This document shows positions 8,458 to 17,312 of a DNA stretch of 64,000 nucleotides, in pieces. The notes under the pieces are model-generated. The model was given only the letters and a program-made list of their open reading frames with translations. It made no database searches and had not been told where the DNA came from. Numbering within the stretch: the stretch's first letter is position 1; every line of letters starts with the position of its first letter. The stretch covers positions 3,410,001 to 3,474,000 of the forward strand of contig NZ_CP087585.1 in NCBI RefSeq assembly GCF_022200785.1. Reading direction: 5' to 3'. The DNA comes from Pedobacter mucosus (GTDB taxonomy: Bacteria > Bacteroidota > Bacteroidia > Sphingobacteriales > Sphingobacteriaceae). A program made the translations under genes and the position numbers.

Positions 8458-9420
8458 ATGCAGTATAAAAACGAAGTAGAAGCTGTTGATGCGCTTCACC
8501 AATCTTTTAACAAAATTAAAGCAGAAATTAGTAAAGTTGTTATTGGTCAGGACGAAATAATAAAATCTGTTTTAATTGCTATTTTTAGCAACGGACATTG
8601 TTTATTGGTTGGCGTGCCTGGTTTAGCTAAAACATTGCTTGTTCAAACCGTGGCTTCGGTACTCGATCTAGATTTTAATCGCATTCAGTTTACGCCTGAT
8701 TTAATGCCAAGTGATATTATTGGCGCCGAAATTTTAGGAGAAGACAGGCACTTTAAATTTATAAAAGGTCCTGTTTTTTCTAATATTATTTTAGCTGATG
8801 AAATTAACCGTACACCACCTAAAACGCAAGCTGCTTTGCTAGAAGCCATGCAAGAAAAATCAGTTACGGCAGCTGGACAAACACATATTTTACCTAAACC
8901 ATTTTTTGTTTTAGCAACTCAAAATCCGATAGAACAAGAAGGAACCTATCCCCTTCCTGAAGCACAGTTGGATCGTTTTATGTTCAATATTCAATTAAAT
9001 TATCCAGCCTTTGCGGATGAATTAAATATTGTAAAAAACACGACAAGCAATCGAACCGTTCAGCTTGAAAAAATTATTCATGCTGATGATATACAATACT
9101 TCCAGAAATTAATTAGAGATATTCCAATTACAGATAATGTGTTGGAATATGCAGTTAAACTTGCGTCGAAAACTCGTCCTAATTCAGAATTTGCCACTGA
9201 AGCAGTAAACAAATATATTAGTTGGGGAGCTGGTCCTAGAGCATCACAATTTTTAGTGTTAGGCGCAAAATGCCATGCAGCAGTTACCGGGAAGTATGCG
9301 CCAGATATTGAAGATGTTCAGGCAGTAGCTGAGCCAATATTGCGCCATCGTATTGTTCGCAACTATAGGGCTGAGGCTGAAGGTTTATCAATAGAAAAAA
9401 TTATTAAGGATCTTTTGTAG
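8458..9420 (+). CDS. MoxR-family AAA+ ATPase
   Basis: A 320-residue cytosolic ATPase starting at ATG 8458, five bases after the surA stop; the in-frame extension upstream overlaps surA and is not needed. Walker A is GVPGLAKT (residues 52-59) and Walker B with its extension is IILADEINRTPPKTQAALLE (about 107-126). Further AAA+ markers are FVLATQNPIEQEGTYPLPEA and the arginine-containing QLDRF block. MoxR proteins act as chaperones that mature partner enzymes, usually with a DUF58/VWA partner; none is encoded next to it here. Linkage to surA suggests an envelope-related role. Confidence 0.9.
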   Translation: MQYKNEVEAVDALHQSFNKIKAEISKVVIGQDEIIKSVLIAIFSNGHCLLVGVPGLAKTLLVQTVASVLDLDFNRIQFTPDLMPSDIIGAEILGEDRHFKFIKGPVFSNIILADEINRTPPKTQAALLEAMQEKSVTAAGQTHILPKPFFVLATQNPIEQEGTYPLPEAQLDRFMFNIQLNYPAFADELNIVKNTTSNRTVQLEKIIHADDIQYFQKLIRDIPITDNVLEYAVKLASKTRPNSEFATEAVNKYISWGAGPRASQFLVLGAKCHAAVTGKYAPDIEDVQAVAEPILRHRIVRNYRAEAEGLSIEKIIKDLL

Positions 9421-9498
9421 TACAAAATCCCAGATTTTTAAAATTGTTGTTATCTTTATCTCAATTTAAAAGCTTAAAATTTAATTCAAAACTTCGAT

Positions 9499-9684
9499 AT
9501 GTCACACGATACACACGCTCCAGTTCACCAAACAAAAGGCATTTGGGCGTTGCCTTTAACTGCATTAATTGTTGTTATACTGATACTTATATATTTCACT
9601 AGACCGATTTTTCCTCAAGGAGAATCATCTTCTCATGAAAAAGTTGAAGCTCCAGCTCACGAAAAAACTGAAGCTCATCATTAA
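9499..9684 (+). CDS. small His/Glu-rich single-pass membrane protein
   Basis: A 61-residue protein beginning MSHDTHAPVHQTKGIWALPL with one strongly hydrophobic helix (about residues 15-34, ALPLTALIVVILILIYF) and a short soluble tail with a repeated HEK-EAPAHEKTEAHH pattern. No family recognised. Histidines flank the helix on both sides, which could bind metal, but this is speculation. It is followed directly by a good terminator hairpin, which supports a real transcription unit. Confidence 0.55.
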   Translation: MSHDTHAPVHQTKGIWALPLTALIVVILILIYFTRPIFPQGESSSHEKVEAPAHEKTEAHH

Positions 9685-9694
9685 AATTTTAAAT

Positions 9695-9735
9695 AAAAAT
9701 GTGCTAACAATTACCTAGCGCATTTTTATTTTCTT
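9695..9735. terminator. bidirectional intrinsic terminator
   Basis: AAAAATGTGCTA and TAGCGCATTTTT form a 12-bp stem with one G-U pair around a 9-nt loop, preceded by A-rich and followed by T-rich sequence. It lies between the convergent small membrane protein gene and the GDPD-like gene and can serve both. Confidence 0.75.
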
Positions 9736-9740
9736 CTATA

Positions 9741-10631
9741 TTATTTCAATTGCCCCATTACATTAGGGAAATCTGTTATAATTCCATCCACACCTAAACT
9801 CTGGAAATATTTTATTTCTTTTGCTGTATTAACCGTCCAGGGGATGATTTTAATGCCCATTGCGTGGCAGCGATCTACTAAACCTTTGCCAACTAAAACC
9901 GAATAAGGACTATAAATCGTCGGTTTAAAACCTAATTTCTCAATATATCCTTCAAAAGGTTCTTTTTCATCAATTAATAATGAAGTCTGAATTTTAGGAT
10001 ATTTCTCATGCAAATATTGTAAGGTACGCATGTCGAAAGATTCGATGATCACACGTTTTGCAATTTTCTTTGCATTGACAATTTCCATTATCAGTTCTAC
10101 AAATTCTGCAGGTTCGGGTTGAAACTCATTATCTCCGTTTTTAATGGTTTTGGTTTCGATACTATAAACGGGTTTAACCAATTTTTGCGCCTTAACATAA
10201 GCTTCAACAGCATCTATAGTTTCAGAAAGCAATGGCTTATAAGCCTTAAACTTCATCTGACCAGGAAAACGAGCATGAACTTTACTACCAACATCAAATT
10301 TCTTAACTTCAGCATAATCCATTTTATAGATGTTATACTTTTTTTGATCTTTAAAAGAGATTGCTTTGCCATTTGGCATCAAAGAAATCTCATTGTTAAA
10401 ATAAGGTTCCTGAGATAACACCACTTGTTTATCCTTCGAAATAACCGCATCCATTTCTAATGTTGTAACGCCTAAATCTACAGCCTTTAACATCCCTTCA
10501 ATGGTATTTTCGGGCATAATACCACGGGCACCAGCTTTTCCTTGGACATCAAATTTTTGCTTTTGAGCAGAAACCTGTGAGAAAAAGCATATAAATATTA
10601 ATAGTAAAGTCGTTCTAATTTTGAAATCCAT
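9741..10631 (-). CDS. secreted GDPD-family protein with both catalytic histidines replaced
   Basis: A 296-residue secreted TIM-barrel protein of the glycerophosphodiester phosphodiesterase family (signal peptide, residues 1-22). The family's first block, normally GHRGxRGxxPENT, reads GKAGARGIMPENT (31-43): the general-acid/base His is Lys32 and the following Arg is Ala33. The second catalytic His, normally in SHDP or SHEP, is Gln74 (LSQEPY). The metal ligands Glu59 and Asp61 (TLEMDAV) and the later Glu of YSIETK are kept, as are the barrel strands to the C-terminal DGIITDFPN. I read the codons directly: AAA for Lys32 and CAG for Gln74. So the fold and metal site are kept but the known chemistry is probably lost; it may be a binding protein or have altered activity. 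Single gene facing a terminator. Confidence 0.85.
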   Translation of the reverse strand: MDFKIRTTLLLIFICFFSQVSAQKQKFDVQGKAGARGIMPENTIEGMLKAVDLGVTTLEMDAVISKDKQVVLSQEPYFNNEISLMPNGKAISFKDQKKYNIYKMDYAEVKKFDVGSKVHARFPGQMKFKAYKPLLSETIDAVEAYVKAQKLVKPVYSIETKTIKNGDNEFQPEPAEFVELIMEIVNAKKIAKRVIIESFDMRTLQYLHEKYPKIQTSLLIDEKEPFEGYIEKLGFKPTIYSPYSVLVGKGLVDRCHAMGIKIIPWTVNTAKEIKYFQSLGVDGIITDFPNVMGQLK

Positions 10632-10683
10632 TTATTACTTCAGAGAAATTAATAATTAATTATAGTTAAGTGAAGGCGCTATA

Positions 10684-10717
10684 AATAAAAAAGGCTTTCT
10701 TATAATGGAAAGCCTTC
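10684..10717 (-). terminator. intrinsic terminator of the DUF4440-like gene
   Basis: On the minus strand AAGGCTTTCC-loop-GAAAGCCTT is followed by TTTTTTATTTAT, a typical hairpin plus U-tract, starting 16 bp after the stop codon of the gene that ends at 10733. Confidence 0.8.
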
Positions 10718-10732
10718 TTACTGAGAATTAAA

Positions 10733-11590
10733 CTACCTTTCTGCGGGCACAAACGCTTGAATAATTAAATTCCATGTCGCATCAGCAGCTTTTTCATACA
10801 CAAAAACATAATTGAAGCTTTCCCTTAAATCTGCTTTATAATCTATAGTTGCAACGCCATAAGTATAAGCTAAATCACTGCCTATGGCCTTATCAACACC
10901 AGTAGTTTTCAAATTAATTTTGCTTATCATGCCATTATAAAATGAAATAATTTTTCCTTTACCATTTATAGCTTCATTACCTGGGAAAAGTAAACGGGCA
11001 TTATCTGTCAAGAAGCCGCCAAATGCAGCAATACCATGGGTTTTAAGCAAGGTATTTAGAGTTTTTTCTGTTGTTAAAATAATGTCTTTACCGGCTTTAA
11101 GTTCTTTTTCATTTAAAAATTTTGGAGCAACATGATCTTTAGGTTCTTCAAATTGGTTTGTTACTTTTGAAAGTGGCTTATTGCTTTCAGTTCCTAAATC
11201 AATAACCAATTTCCATTTACCACTTTCTGCTTTCCAAAGCGATAAATACTGACCATACTTTTTCTCCGCACCGCCTACTGCATATGGACCAGTTGAAAAA
11301 CCGAATTCTCCACTTCTTGAAACTTTAGCATAATTTGGTTCCCAGCTTAATGATTTCTCATTATTTGATTGGCTGGCATAATAAGTTTTTGCATTAACAG
11401 GATTTGGCCGAAAAACGATAGCATTTGCTGCTGCATATTCAAGGAAAGCTTCTTTCTCTCCATTTTTAGCAATCGATTTAGCGAAATCTTTTTCAGCACT
11501 TACTAAAGATTTGGTGGTACCATCACTTTTTTGTGCAAAAGCACTAAGGGTTAAAGCTACTGCTATTGTGGTCGAAAATAAATGTTTCAT
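10733..11590 (-). CDS. secreted protein with two NTF2-like (DUF4440-type) domains
   Basis: A 285-residue protein with a signal peptide (MKHLFSTTIAVALTLSAFAQ). Residues about 28-135 and 165-283 each have the NTF2/SnoaL-like pattern: an N-terminal helix with a short conserved acidic stretch (LVSAEKDFAKSIAKNGEKEA; ILTTEKTLNTLLKTHG), FRPNP or LFPGN strands, and a final tryptophan-containing strand (GKWKLVIDLG; ATWNLIIQAFVP). Duplicated cone-shaped folds of this type are common in Bacteroidota periplasmic proteins of unknown role. No catalytic residues can be named. Monocistronic, with its own terminator. Confidence 0.6.
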   Translation of the reverse strand: MKHLFSTTIAVALTLSAFAQKSDGTTKSLVSAEKDFAKSIAKNGEKEAFLEYAAANAIVFRPNPVNAKTYYASQSNNEKSLSWEPNYAKVSRSGEFGFSTGPYAVGGAEKKYGQYLSLWKAESGKWKLVIDLGTESNKPLSKVTNQFEEPKDHVAPKFLNEKELKAGKDIILTTEKTLNTLLKTHGIAAFGGFLTDNARLLFPGNEAINGKGKIISFYNGMISKINLKTTGVDKAIGSDLAYTYGVATIDYKADLRESFNYVFVYEKAADATWNLIIQAFVPAER

Positions 11591-11670
11591 TATAAGTTTG
11601 GGATATATGTTTTGCGAATATAAAATTTAATAGGAGGAGGTTAAGTAAAAGTAATTAACAATTACACATT

Positions 11671-12651
11671 TTATTTTTCACGATATATGGTTTCAAGCAC
11701 CGTTTGACCAGTAGCTTTCAGTGTATTTTTATCAATATTAGCTAAATTATCCAACTGCGTGTGCCAATTGATATAAAAGCCACTATTGTCGTTGTAATGA
11801 ATAATATCAATACTTGGAATTCCTGCTTTATTCATCCAAAAATGATCATCTACAAGTTTGCCACTAGGTATATTAATGAAGTAAGACCCATAGCCTATTT
11901 CATTACCAATAGCCCAAACATTATTTACCACTCCAGGTGCGGCTTGGCGAGAAATTTCATCCTGACTAAATTGAGCATTTCCACCTCCAACCATATCTAA
12001 ATTAATTCCGTAAATAGCTTTATATCCAGAAGCAATTGCATTTTTTGACCAATATTGAGAACCTAAGCACCAGGTTTTCTCATCAGGTGTTTCGTCTTGA
12101 GCTTTACCATAATCCTCCAAATCCCAAAGCACGAAATCAACGCCAACATTTGGCTTTTTTAGCTGAATTAATCGTGCCATCTCTAAGATAACGGCAACTC
12201 CACTCCCTGCGTCATTTGCAGCATCGAAAGGTTTTGAGTGATTTTTAAAATCAACATCCTGATCTGAAAAAGGTCGAGCATCCCAGTGAGCAGTTATTAG
12301 AATCCTGTTTTTTTTCTCTGTATCGTACGATGCTAAAATATTTTTTAACTGGAAACTTTTGCCATCATAAGTAGTTGTTTTGGTGCCTTGCATTTTTACA
12401 TCAGCGCCAAAAGATTTAAATTTAGCAACTAGATAATCAGCACATTTTTGATGTGCCACAGTGCCAGGAATTCTTGGTCCAAAATCAACTTGTGCTTTGG
12501 TATAATTAAAAGCACTATCAGCATCGAAAAAAGGAGAAACAAGATTGTAAACTTTCAGTTCATTCGCATCATCGGTTTCATCAGCTTTGTTTTTACAAGC
12601 CTGAAAGCAAATTAATGCAAGAAATAATATGATTAAAAATTGTTTAGTCAT
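11671..12651 (-). CDS. M28-family lipoprotein, glutaminyl-peptide cyclotransferase type
   Basis: A 326-residue predicted lipoprotein (lipobox FQAC, Cys19). It has the M28 zinc-peptidase/glutaminyl cyclase fold: ITAHWDARP, the metal Asp in DAANDAGSGVAVILEMAR, the catalytic/metal Glu in DLEDYG, WCLGSQYW, the conserved NLDMVGGG strand, and the His ligand in NWHTQLDNL. The DLEDYG, WCLGSQYW and LDMVG combination resembles secreted glutaminyl cyclases, which form N-terminal pyroglutamate, an abundant modification of exported Bacteroidota proteins because signal cleavage often exposes Gln. An aminopeptidase role cannot be excluded. It stands alone between a DUF4440-like gene and cysS. Confidence 0.75.
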   Translation of the reverse strand: MTKQFLIILFLALICFQACKNKADETDDANELKVYNLVSPFFDADSAFNYTKAQVDFGPRIPGTVAHQKCADYLVAKFKSFGADVKMQGTKTTTYDGKSFQLKNILASYDTEKKNRILITAHWDARPFSDQDVDFKNHSKPFDAANDAGSGVAVILEMARLIQLKKPNVGVDFVLWDLEDYGKAQDETPDEKTWCLGSQYWSKNAIASGYKAIYGINLDMVGGGNAQFSQDEISRQAAPGVVNNVWAIGNEIGYGSYFINIPSGKLVDDHFWMNKAGIPSIDIIHYNDNSGFYINWHTQLDNLANIDKNTLKATGQTVLETIYREK

Positions 12652-12749
12652 TTTTAAATTTTATGAGCGCATAATCTGGCAGCTCTCAGGAAAAAAGTTA
12701 TACAGATTTTAAGAAAGTTAACTTTCCATTCTAGATTAATAACTAGTAA

Positions 12750-14210
12750 CTATGCCTTGCTCCAAGTTGTACCTTCTTTACCATCTTTAAGCTGAATGCC
12801 TAACTCCTGCAATCCAATTCTAATTTTATCAGATGTAGCGTAATCCTTATTTTCTTTTGCTTCTTTACGCAAATCAATAACTAAGTCTAAAACACCATTG
12901 AAGTCAGTATTAGCCGTTTCCTCATCTTTTAAACCTAAAATATCGAACACGAAATCATTTACTAGCTGTTTCAGTTTATCAAGTTCAATAGCAGAAATTT
13001 TACTTTTACCATCATAAACTGTATTCACGATTCTAACTACCTCAAACAGTTCGGCTATTAAAATCGGACTGTTAAAATCATCGTTCATTGCATTAATACA
13101 GTTCTGTTTTAGCGCATCAATATCAAAATCATTTTGATCGGAAACCGATAATTTATCCAATAGGCTAACCGCAGCCATTAAGCGGCGAAAACCTTTTTCA
13201 GATGCATCTAAAGCATCGTTAGAAAAATCTAACGTACTGCGATAGTGAGCCTGCAACATAAAAAATTTAACCGTCATCGGGCTATAACCCTTTTTTAACA
13301 ATGGGTGATCACCTGTAAACAACTGAAAAGGAAGAAATCCGTTTCCAGCAGATTTTGACATTCTCGTTCCGTTTACCGTAAGCATATTGGTATGCATCCA
13401 ATAACGAGCAGGTTGATGATGGTTACAAGCTTCGGATTGTGCAATTTCATTAGTATGATGCGTTGCGGCCAAATCCATTCCACCGCCATGAATATCAAAT
13501 TCGGCGCCCAAATATTTAGCACTCATTGCAGAGCATTCTATATGCCAACCAGGAAAACCCATTCCCCATGGAGATTGCCATTGCATTAAAGTCTCTTTTT
13601 TTGCTTTTATCCAAAGTGCAAAATCCAAACGGCCACGTTTCATATCTTGCCCACCCAACTCACGGGTATTGTTCAACATATCCTCTAAATTCCGGTTAGT
13701 AAGAATGGTATAATTATAACTTTTACTATATTTTTCTACATCAAAAAACACATTTCCGTCTATTTCATAAGCGTAACCATTGTCTATTATTAGCTTAATC
13801 ATTTCAATTTGCTCTACGATATGACCTGTAGCTGTTGGCTCGATACTTGGCGGCAACGTGTTAAACATCCGCATTACATCATGGAAACCTAAAGTGTACT
13901 TTTGTACAATTTCCATCGGTTCCAATTGTTCTAATTTAGCACGTTTTGCAAACTTATCATCACCTTCATCCCTATCGCCCTCTAAATGACCAGCATCAGT
14001 TATATTACGAACATAACGCACTTTATAACCTAAATATTTAAGGTATCTAAAAATTAAATCAAACGACATAAAAGTGCGGCAATTTCCTAAATGTACATCA
14101 CTGTAAACAGTCGGACCGCAAACATACATCCCCACATTGGGTGCATTTAAAGGTTGAAAAAGTTCTTTTTTACGCGTAATTGTGTTGTAAAGCTGTAAGC
14201 CAGTATTCAT
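12750..14210 (-). CDS. cysS: cysteinyl-tRNA synthetase
   Basis: A 486-residue class I aminoacyl-tRNA synthetase that charges tRNA-Cys. The HIGH-type signature is HLGN (residues 40-43). The zinc-site residues are Cys31 (YVCGPT), the Cys of WHIECSAM, and the His/Glu of [10 protein letters not shown]. The KMSKS loop is RMSKSAGN at about 280. The C-terminal anticodon-binding helices and the final GTTWS motif are present. Length is typical. A TACATTTG element lies 4 nt before the ATG, implying a very short leader. Confidence 0.97.
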   Translation of the reverse strand: MNTGLQLYNTITRKKELFQPLNAPNVGMYVCGPTVYSDVHLGNCRTFMSFDLIFRYLKYLGYKVRYVRNITDAGHLEGDRDEGDDKFAKRAKLEQLEPMEIVQKYTLGFHDVMRMFNTLPPSIEPTATGHIVEQIEMIKLIIDNGYAYEIDGNVFFDVEKYSKSYNYTILTNRNLEDMLNNTRELGGQDMKRGRLDFALWIKAKKETLMQWQSPWGMGFPGWHIECSAMSAKYLGAEFDIHGGGMDLAATHHTNEIAQSEACNHHQPARYWMHTNMLTVNGTRMSKSAGNGFLPFQLFTGDHPLLKKGYSPMTVKFFMLQAHYRSTLDFSNDALDASEKGFRRLMAAVSLLDKLSVSDQNDFDIDALKQNCINAMNDDFNSPILIAELFEVVRIVNTVYDGKSKISAIELDKLKQLVNDFVFDILGLKDEETANTDFNGVLDLVIDLRKEAKENKDYATSDKIRIGLQELGIQLKDGKEGTTWSKA

Positions 14211-14214
14211 ATTG

Positions 14215-14222
14215 CAAATGTA
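14215..14222 (-). promoter_or_regulatory. candidate -7 element (TACATTTG) for cysS
   Basis: Exact TAnnTTTG match ending 4 nt before the cysS ATG, so transcription would begin at about the start codon. No -33 TTTG visible. Confidence 0.4.
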
Positions 14223-14344
14223 ATATTTACACTCGGAATTGTAGATTCGGTTAGGTGTTTAATTGTAGGAAGTAATTAATTGACAATTGTTTAATTAATC
14301 TACGAAGGTTTTGGAAACGTTCATTAGTAATAATTGGCAAAATC

Positions 14345-14398
14345 CGTCCGTCTTTTCGCTGTATCCCCGATAGAAAAAATCGGGGGATGCCGCTACAA
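14345..14398 (-). repeat. dispersed hairpin repeat, copy 2
   Basis: On the minus strand it reads TGTAGCGGCATCCCCCGATT, then a T-rich loop, then ATCGGGGATACAGCGAAAAG and ACGGAC. The inner CCCCGAT and ATCGGGG arms form a stem. It matches the copy at 17154-17207 almost base for base and lies between cysS and the msrA terminator. Confidence 0.8.
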
Positions 14399-14451
14399 TA
14401 CGGTTTATTACACTCAATACTGAATAAGTAACAGCGTTTTAAAGGCTTCCG

Positions 14452-14493
14452 CAAAAAAAATCCCGCTCTGATCTTAAATCAAAACGGGATTTC
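14452..14493 (-). terminator. intrinsic terminator of msrA
   Basis: On the minus strand AATCCCG, a 19-nt spacer, then CGGGATT is followed by TTTTTT, beginning 20 bp after the msrA stop codon. Confidence 0.8.
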
Positions 14494-14512
14494 TAATTCT
14501 AATCGCTAAAAC

Positions 14513-15112
14513 TTAATTCTTCAGTTTCGATTTAAAAACTTTCTCTAGCTTTTCTAATTTCGGCAAAATAACTAATCTGCAATAAGTAGCATCGCTGTTT
14601 TTATTGAAATAATTTTGATGGTAATTTTCTGCAATATAAAATGGTTTAGCTGCTTCAACTGCCGTTACCACTTTTTTACCATAAGCATTTGTTTTATTTA
14701 GCTCTGCTTTATATTTATCAGCCAAAGCTTTTTGTTCAGGTGTGTGATAAAAAACAACAGAACGATATTGTGTTCCACTATCGGCACCTTGGCGATTTAA
14801 AGTTGTTGGATCATGGCTTTTCCAAAAAACCTCCAACAATTCATCATAAGTAATTTTCGACGGGTCATAAGTTATTTGCGTTACTTCTGCATGCCCAGTC
14901 GCTCCAGTGCAAACCTCCTCGTAAGTTGGGTTTGCCAAAGTACCACCCTCATAACCAGATTTAACGGTAATAACACCTTTTAGTTTTTGAAATAATGCTT
15001 CTGTACACCAAAAACAACCCATTCCAAATGTTGCTTTTTCGGTTTGCTTACTCTGTGCATTTGCTTGGTTTAAAGCAAATACAGTTAATAATATTAAAAT
15101 TATTTTTTTCAT
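14513..15112 (-). CDS. msrA: secreted peptide methionine sulfoxide reductase A
   Basis: A 199-residue MsrA with a signal peptide (MKKIILILLTVFALNQANAQ), so it repairs methionine-S-sulfoxide in periplasmic or exported proteins. The catalytic motif GCFWC is at residues 32-36 with the nucleophile at Cys33. Other MsrA blocks are VKSGYEGG, HAEVTQITYDP, the FWKSHDPTTLNRQGAD stretch and GTQYRS. The resolving Cys is less obvious; Cys36 or the C-terminal TYCRLV Cys are candidates. Monocistronic with its own terminator. Confidence 0.95.
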   Translation of the reverse strand: MKKIILILLTVFALNQANAQSKQTEKATFGMGCFWCTEALFQKLKGVITVKSGYEGGTLANPTYEEVCTGATGHAEVTQITYDPSKITYDELLEVFWKSHDPTTLNRQGADSGTQYRSVVFYHTPEQKALADKYKAELNKTNAYGKKVVTAVEAAKPFYIAENYHQNYFNKNSDATYCRLVILPKLEKLEKVFKSKLKN

Positions 15113-15392
15113 TTTGTGTGTTTTAGAATTCTGTTTATAGTTAAGAAAATATCTTTTCTATAATTTATAAGTTGGTGCAACAAACTTACAACCTATATTA
15201 CGAAAAATAATTGTGCATAGTTTCTCTTCAGTTAATAATGGATTTTTAATGACAAACTAACATTTAGCTTATTATACTGTTGGTGTTAATAAATTATAAC
15301 ACTGATAATTAATTTATTAATTCGATATTGAATTACGATTTCTTACTTGTTAACAATTCTTTATAAATTAGTACAACATAAAATAGAAAATC

Positions 15393-16355
15393 ATGTCAAC
15401 ACCTTATATTCCATGTTTAAATTTAGGCTCATACATAAATGGAACTGAAGAAGAACGCAAAACATTTTCGGATGAACTTGGTAGAGCCTTTAACGATTCG
15501 GGTTTTGTAACCATTACCAACCATGGCTTGAATCAGGATTCTATAGATAAATTATATGAAAACATTAAAGCAGTTTTTTCACTTCCCGTTGAAATTAAAA
15601 GAAAGTATGAGAAACCTGAATTAGCTGGTCAGCGAGGTTATACAAGTGCTGGAAAGGAAACGGCAAAAGGTGCTAAAACACCAGATTTAAAAGAGTTTTG
15701 GCAAATCGGACAAGAAGTTACTGATGGAGATCCTGTGAAGGATCAATATCCTGATAATGAAATTTTGGAAGAATTACCACAATTTAATCAGGTAACCAAT
15801 GGCATTTACAAAAAATTAGAAGAAAACGGAACGCACCTTTTGCGAGCAATTGCAACCTACTTAGAATTGCCAATTGATTTTTTCGACAAACATGTACACA
15901 ATGGAAATTCAATTTTGAGAGGCATTCATTACTTCCCTATTGAAAATCCTGAAACCATTCCAGATGATGCTGTTCGTGCTGGAGCACATGAAGACATTAA
16001 CTTAATTACGCTGTTAATTGGCGCAAGCGCCGATGGTTTAGAAGTTTTAACCCGCAGTAACGAGTGGTTGCCAATTAAAGCCCATCATACAGATATTGTT
16101 GTAAATGTTGGCGATATGTTGCAACGTTTAACCAATAATAAGTTGAAATCTACCACACATAGAGTTGTAAATCCACCTCGTGAGTTAATGAAAACTTCTC
16201 GCTTTTCAGTGCCATTTTTCTTACATCCACGGAGTGATATGAGCTTGGCAAGCTTATCATCAACAATTGATGCAGAACATCCTAAAGTTTATAGCGACAT
16301 GACTGCCGGAGCATATCTTGATGAAAGGTTAAGAGAAATTGGATTGAAAAAATAG
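15393..16355 (+). CDS. isopenicillin N synthase-type Fe(II)/2-oxoglutarate dioxygenase
   Basis: A 320-residue cytosolic oxygenase of the IPNS family. The N-terminal non-haem dioxygenase domain contains FNDSGFVTITNHGL. The catalytic double-stranded beta-helix has the iron triad His199-x-Asp201 (GAHEDINLITLL) and His256 (STTHRVVNPP). It also has the Arg270-Phe-Ser272 pair that binds the 2-oxoglutarate carboxylate in most relatives. The substrate cannot be told; many bacterial members act on small molecules and are not linked to antibiotic synthesis. It stands alone, followed by two hairpins. Confidence 0.85.
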   Translation: MSTPYIPCLNLGSYINGTEEERKTFSDELGRAFNDSGFVTITNHGLNQDSIDKLYENIKAVFSLPVEIKRKYEKPELAGQRGYTSAGKETAKGAKTPDLKEFWQIGQEVTDGDPVKDQYPDNEILEELPQFNQVTNGIYKKLEENGTHLLRAIATYLELPIDFFDKHVHNGNSILRGIHYFPIENPETIPDDAVRAGAHEDINLITLLIGASADGLEVLTRSNEWLPIKAHHTDIVVNVGDMLQRLTNNKLKSTTHRVVNPPRELMKTSRFSVPFFLHPRSDMSLASLSSTIDAEHPKVYSDMTAGAYLDERLREIGLKK

Positions 16356-16379
16356 ATATATTGTAAAGCAAATATGAGC

Positions 16380-16443
16380 TAGTTTTAGGTTTGCAAAACT
16401 AATTATTTATAGTTCGAGATGCGCAAATGCTAACATCTCGAAC
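16380..16443. terminator. two consecutive hairpins after the dioxygenase gene
   Basis: The first is TAGTTTT/AAAACTA (16380-16401) and the second GTTCGAGATG/CATCTCGAAC (16412-16421 with 16434-16443), both perfect stems, starting 24 bp after the stop codon. Neither is followed by a strong U-tract, so they may act as a weak terminator or as a 3' stabiliser. Confidence 0.45.
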
Positions 16444-16499
16444 AGCTATTTGCTCACAGCCTACCTATTTAAACCCGTAATTATCATCTACCCCGATAA

Positions 16500-17093
16500 A
16501 TGAAAACTTTTTTTTTCCTATTACTATTCTTAAGCATACAAACCACTTTCGCTCAAAAACAAGATATTAAAAATTTATATTTTGATTATTTGCAAGTGAG
16601 AATGGATGCCGACGAACAGCCTGAAGCAATTACTAAAGCTTTAGAACTTTTAAATCGCAAAACAGAATTAAATAAAACCCAATTAGGCAACGTAACTTAT
16701 CATCTTGGTCGTTTGTACGAAGAAACTGGAGATATCGAAAAAGCCATACCTTACTATGAAAGCTCGATAAAAATGACGCCCGGCTATTACGTTCCTTACC
16801 GAGCTTTAGGTTTTTATAACTTTGAAAGATCTAATTCACTATTAAAGAAAATCAATGATGCAATCCTGGCAAAGAACAATCAACTTATTGCAACACTGAA
16901 TAAAGATTATAATATTTTGGCTTTAAAAACCATTGCTTACTTAGAGAAATCGCAGGCTTGCGATCCTGACGATGAAACAAAAGGAATGATTATTAATCTT
17001 TATAAAAACATCAAAAATGATGCTGCAATTGGTACTTTAGATACCCGACTTAAAAAGCTTTCAACTGATTGTATTACTTTGTTGGAAGATTAG
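16500..17093 (+). CDS. secreted tetratricopeptide-repeat protein
   Basis: A 197-residue protein with a signal peptide (MKTFFFLLLFLSIQTTFAQ). About two TPR units are clear: YHLGRLYEETGDIEKAIPYY with ESSIKMTPGYYVPYRALGFY, followed by further helices around LKTIAYLEKSQACDPDDETK. TPR folds bind protein partners; no enzyme domain is present. It stands alone, 144 bp after the dioxygenase gene. Confidence 0.7.
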   Translation: MKTFFFLLLFLSIQTTFAQKQDIKNLYFDYLQVRMDADEQPEAITKALELLNRKTELNKTQLGNVTYHLGRLYEETGDIEKAIPYYESSIKMTPGYYVPYRALGFYNFERSNSLLKKINDAILAKNNQLIATLNKDYNILALKTIAYLEKSQACDPDDETKGMIINLYKNIKNDAAIGTLDTRLKKLSTDCITLLED

Positions 17094-17153
17094 CGGAAGT
17101 AATCCGAAACAGGATTTCATTTCTTACACAATATTGAGTAAGATAAACCATGT

Positions 17154-17207
17154 TGTAGCGGCATCCCCCGATTCTTTTTCATCGGGATACAGCGAAAAGA
17201 CGGACTG
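17154..17207 (+). repeat. dispersed hairpin repeat, copy 3
   Basis: Starts TGTAGCGGCATCCCCCGATT and ends ATACAGCGAAAAGACGGACTG with a foldable CCCCCGAT/ATCGGG core. It is nearly identical to the copy at 14345-14398 in the opposite orientation. It lies between the TPR gene and the convergent serine hydrolase gene. Confidence 0.8.
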
Positions 17208-17312
17208 CTGTTACCGATTAGCAGTACAGTACCTTTCCAAAAGATTCTTGAAGATCTTAATGCATTATAAACCTACATATTAAGATTGCTTCGTGCCTCG
17301 CAATGATGCGTT

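Noticed and set aside
14251..14454. 67-residue open frame on the minus strand downstream of cysS
   Set aside because: It runs through dispersed repeat copy 2 and its codons have no coding character; the repeat explains the open frame.
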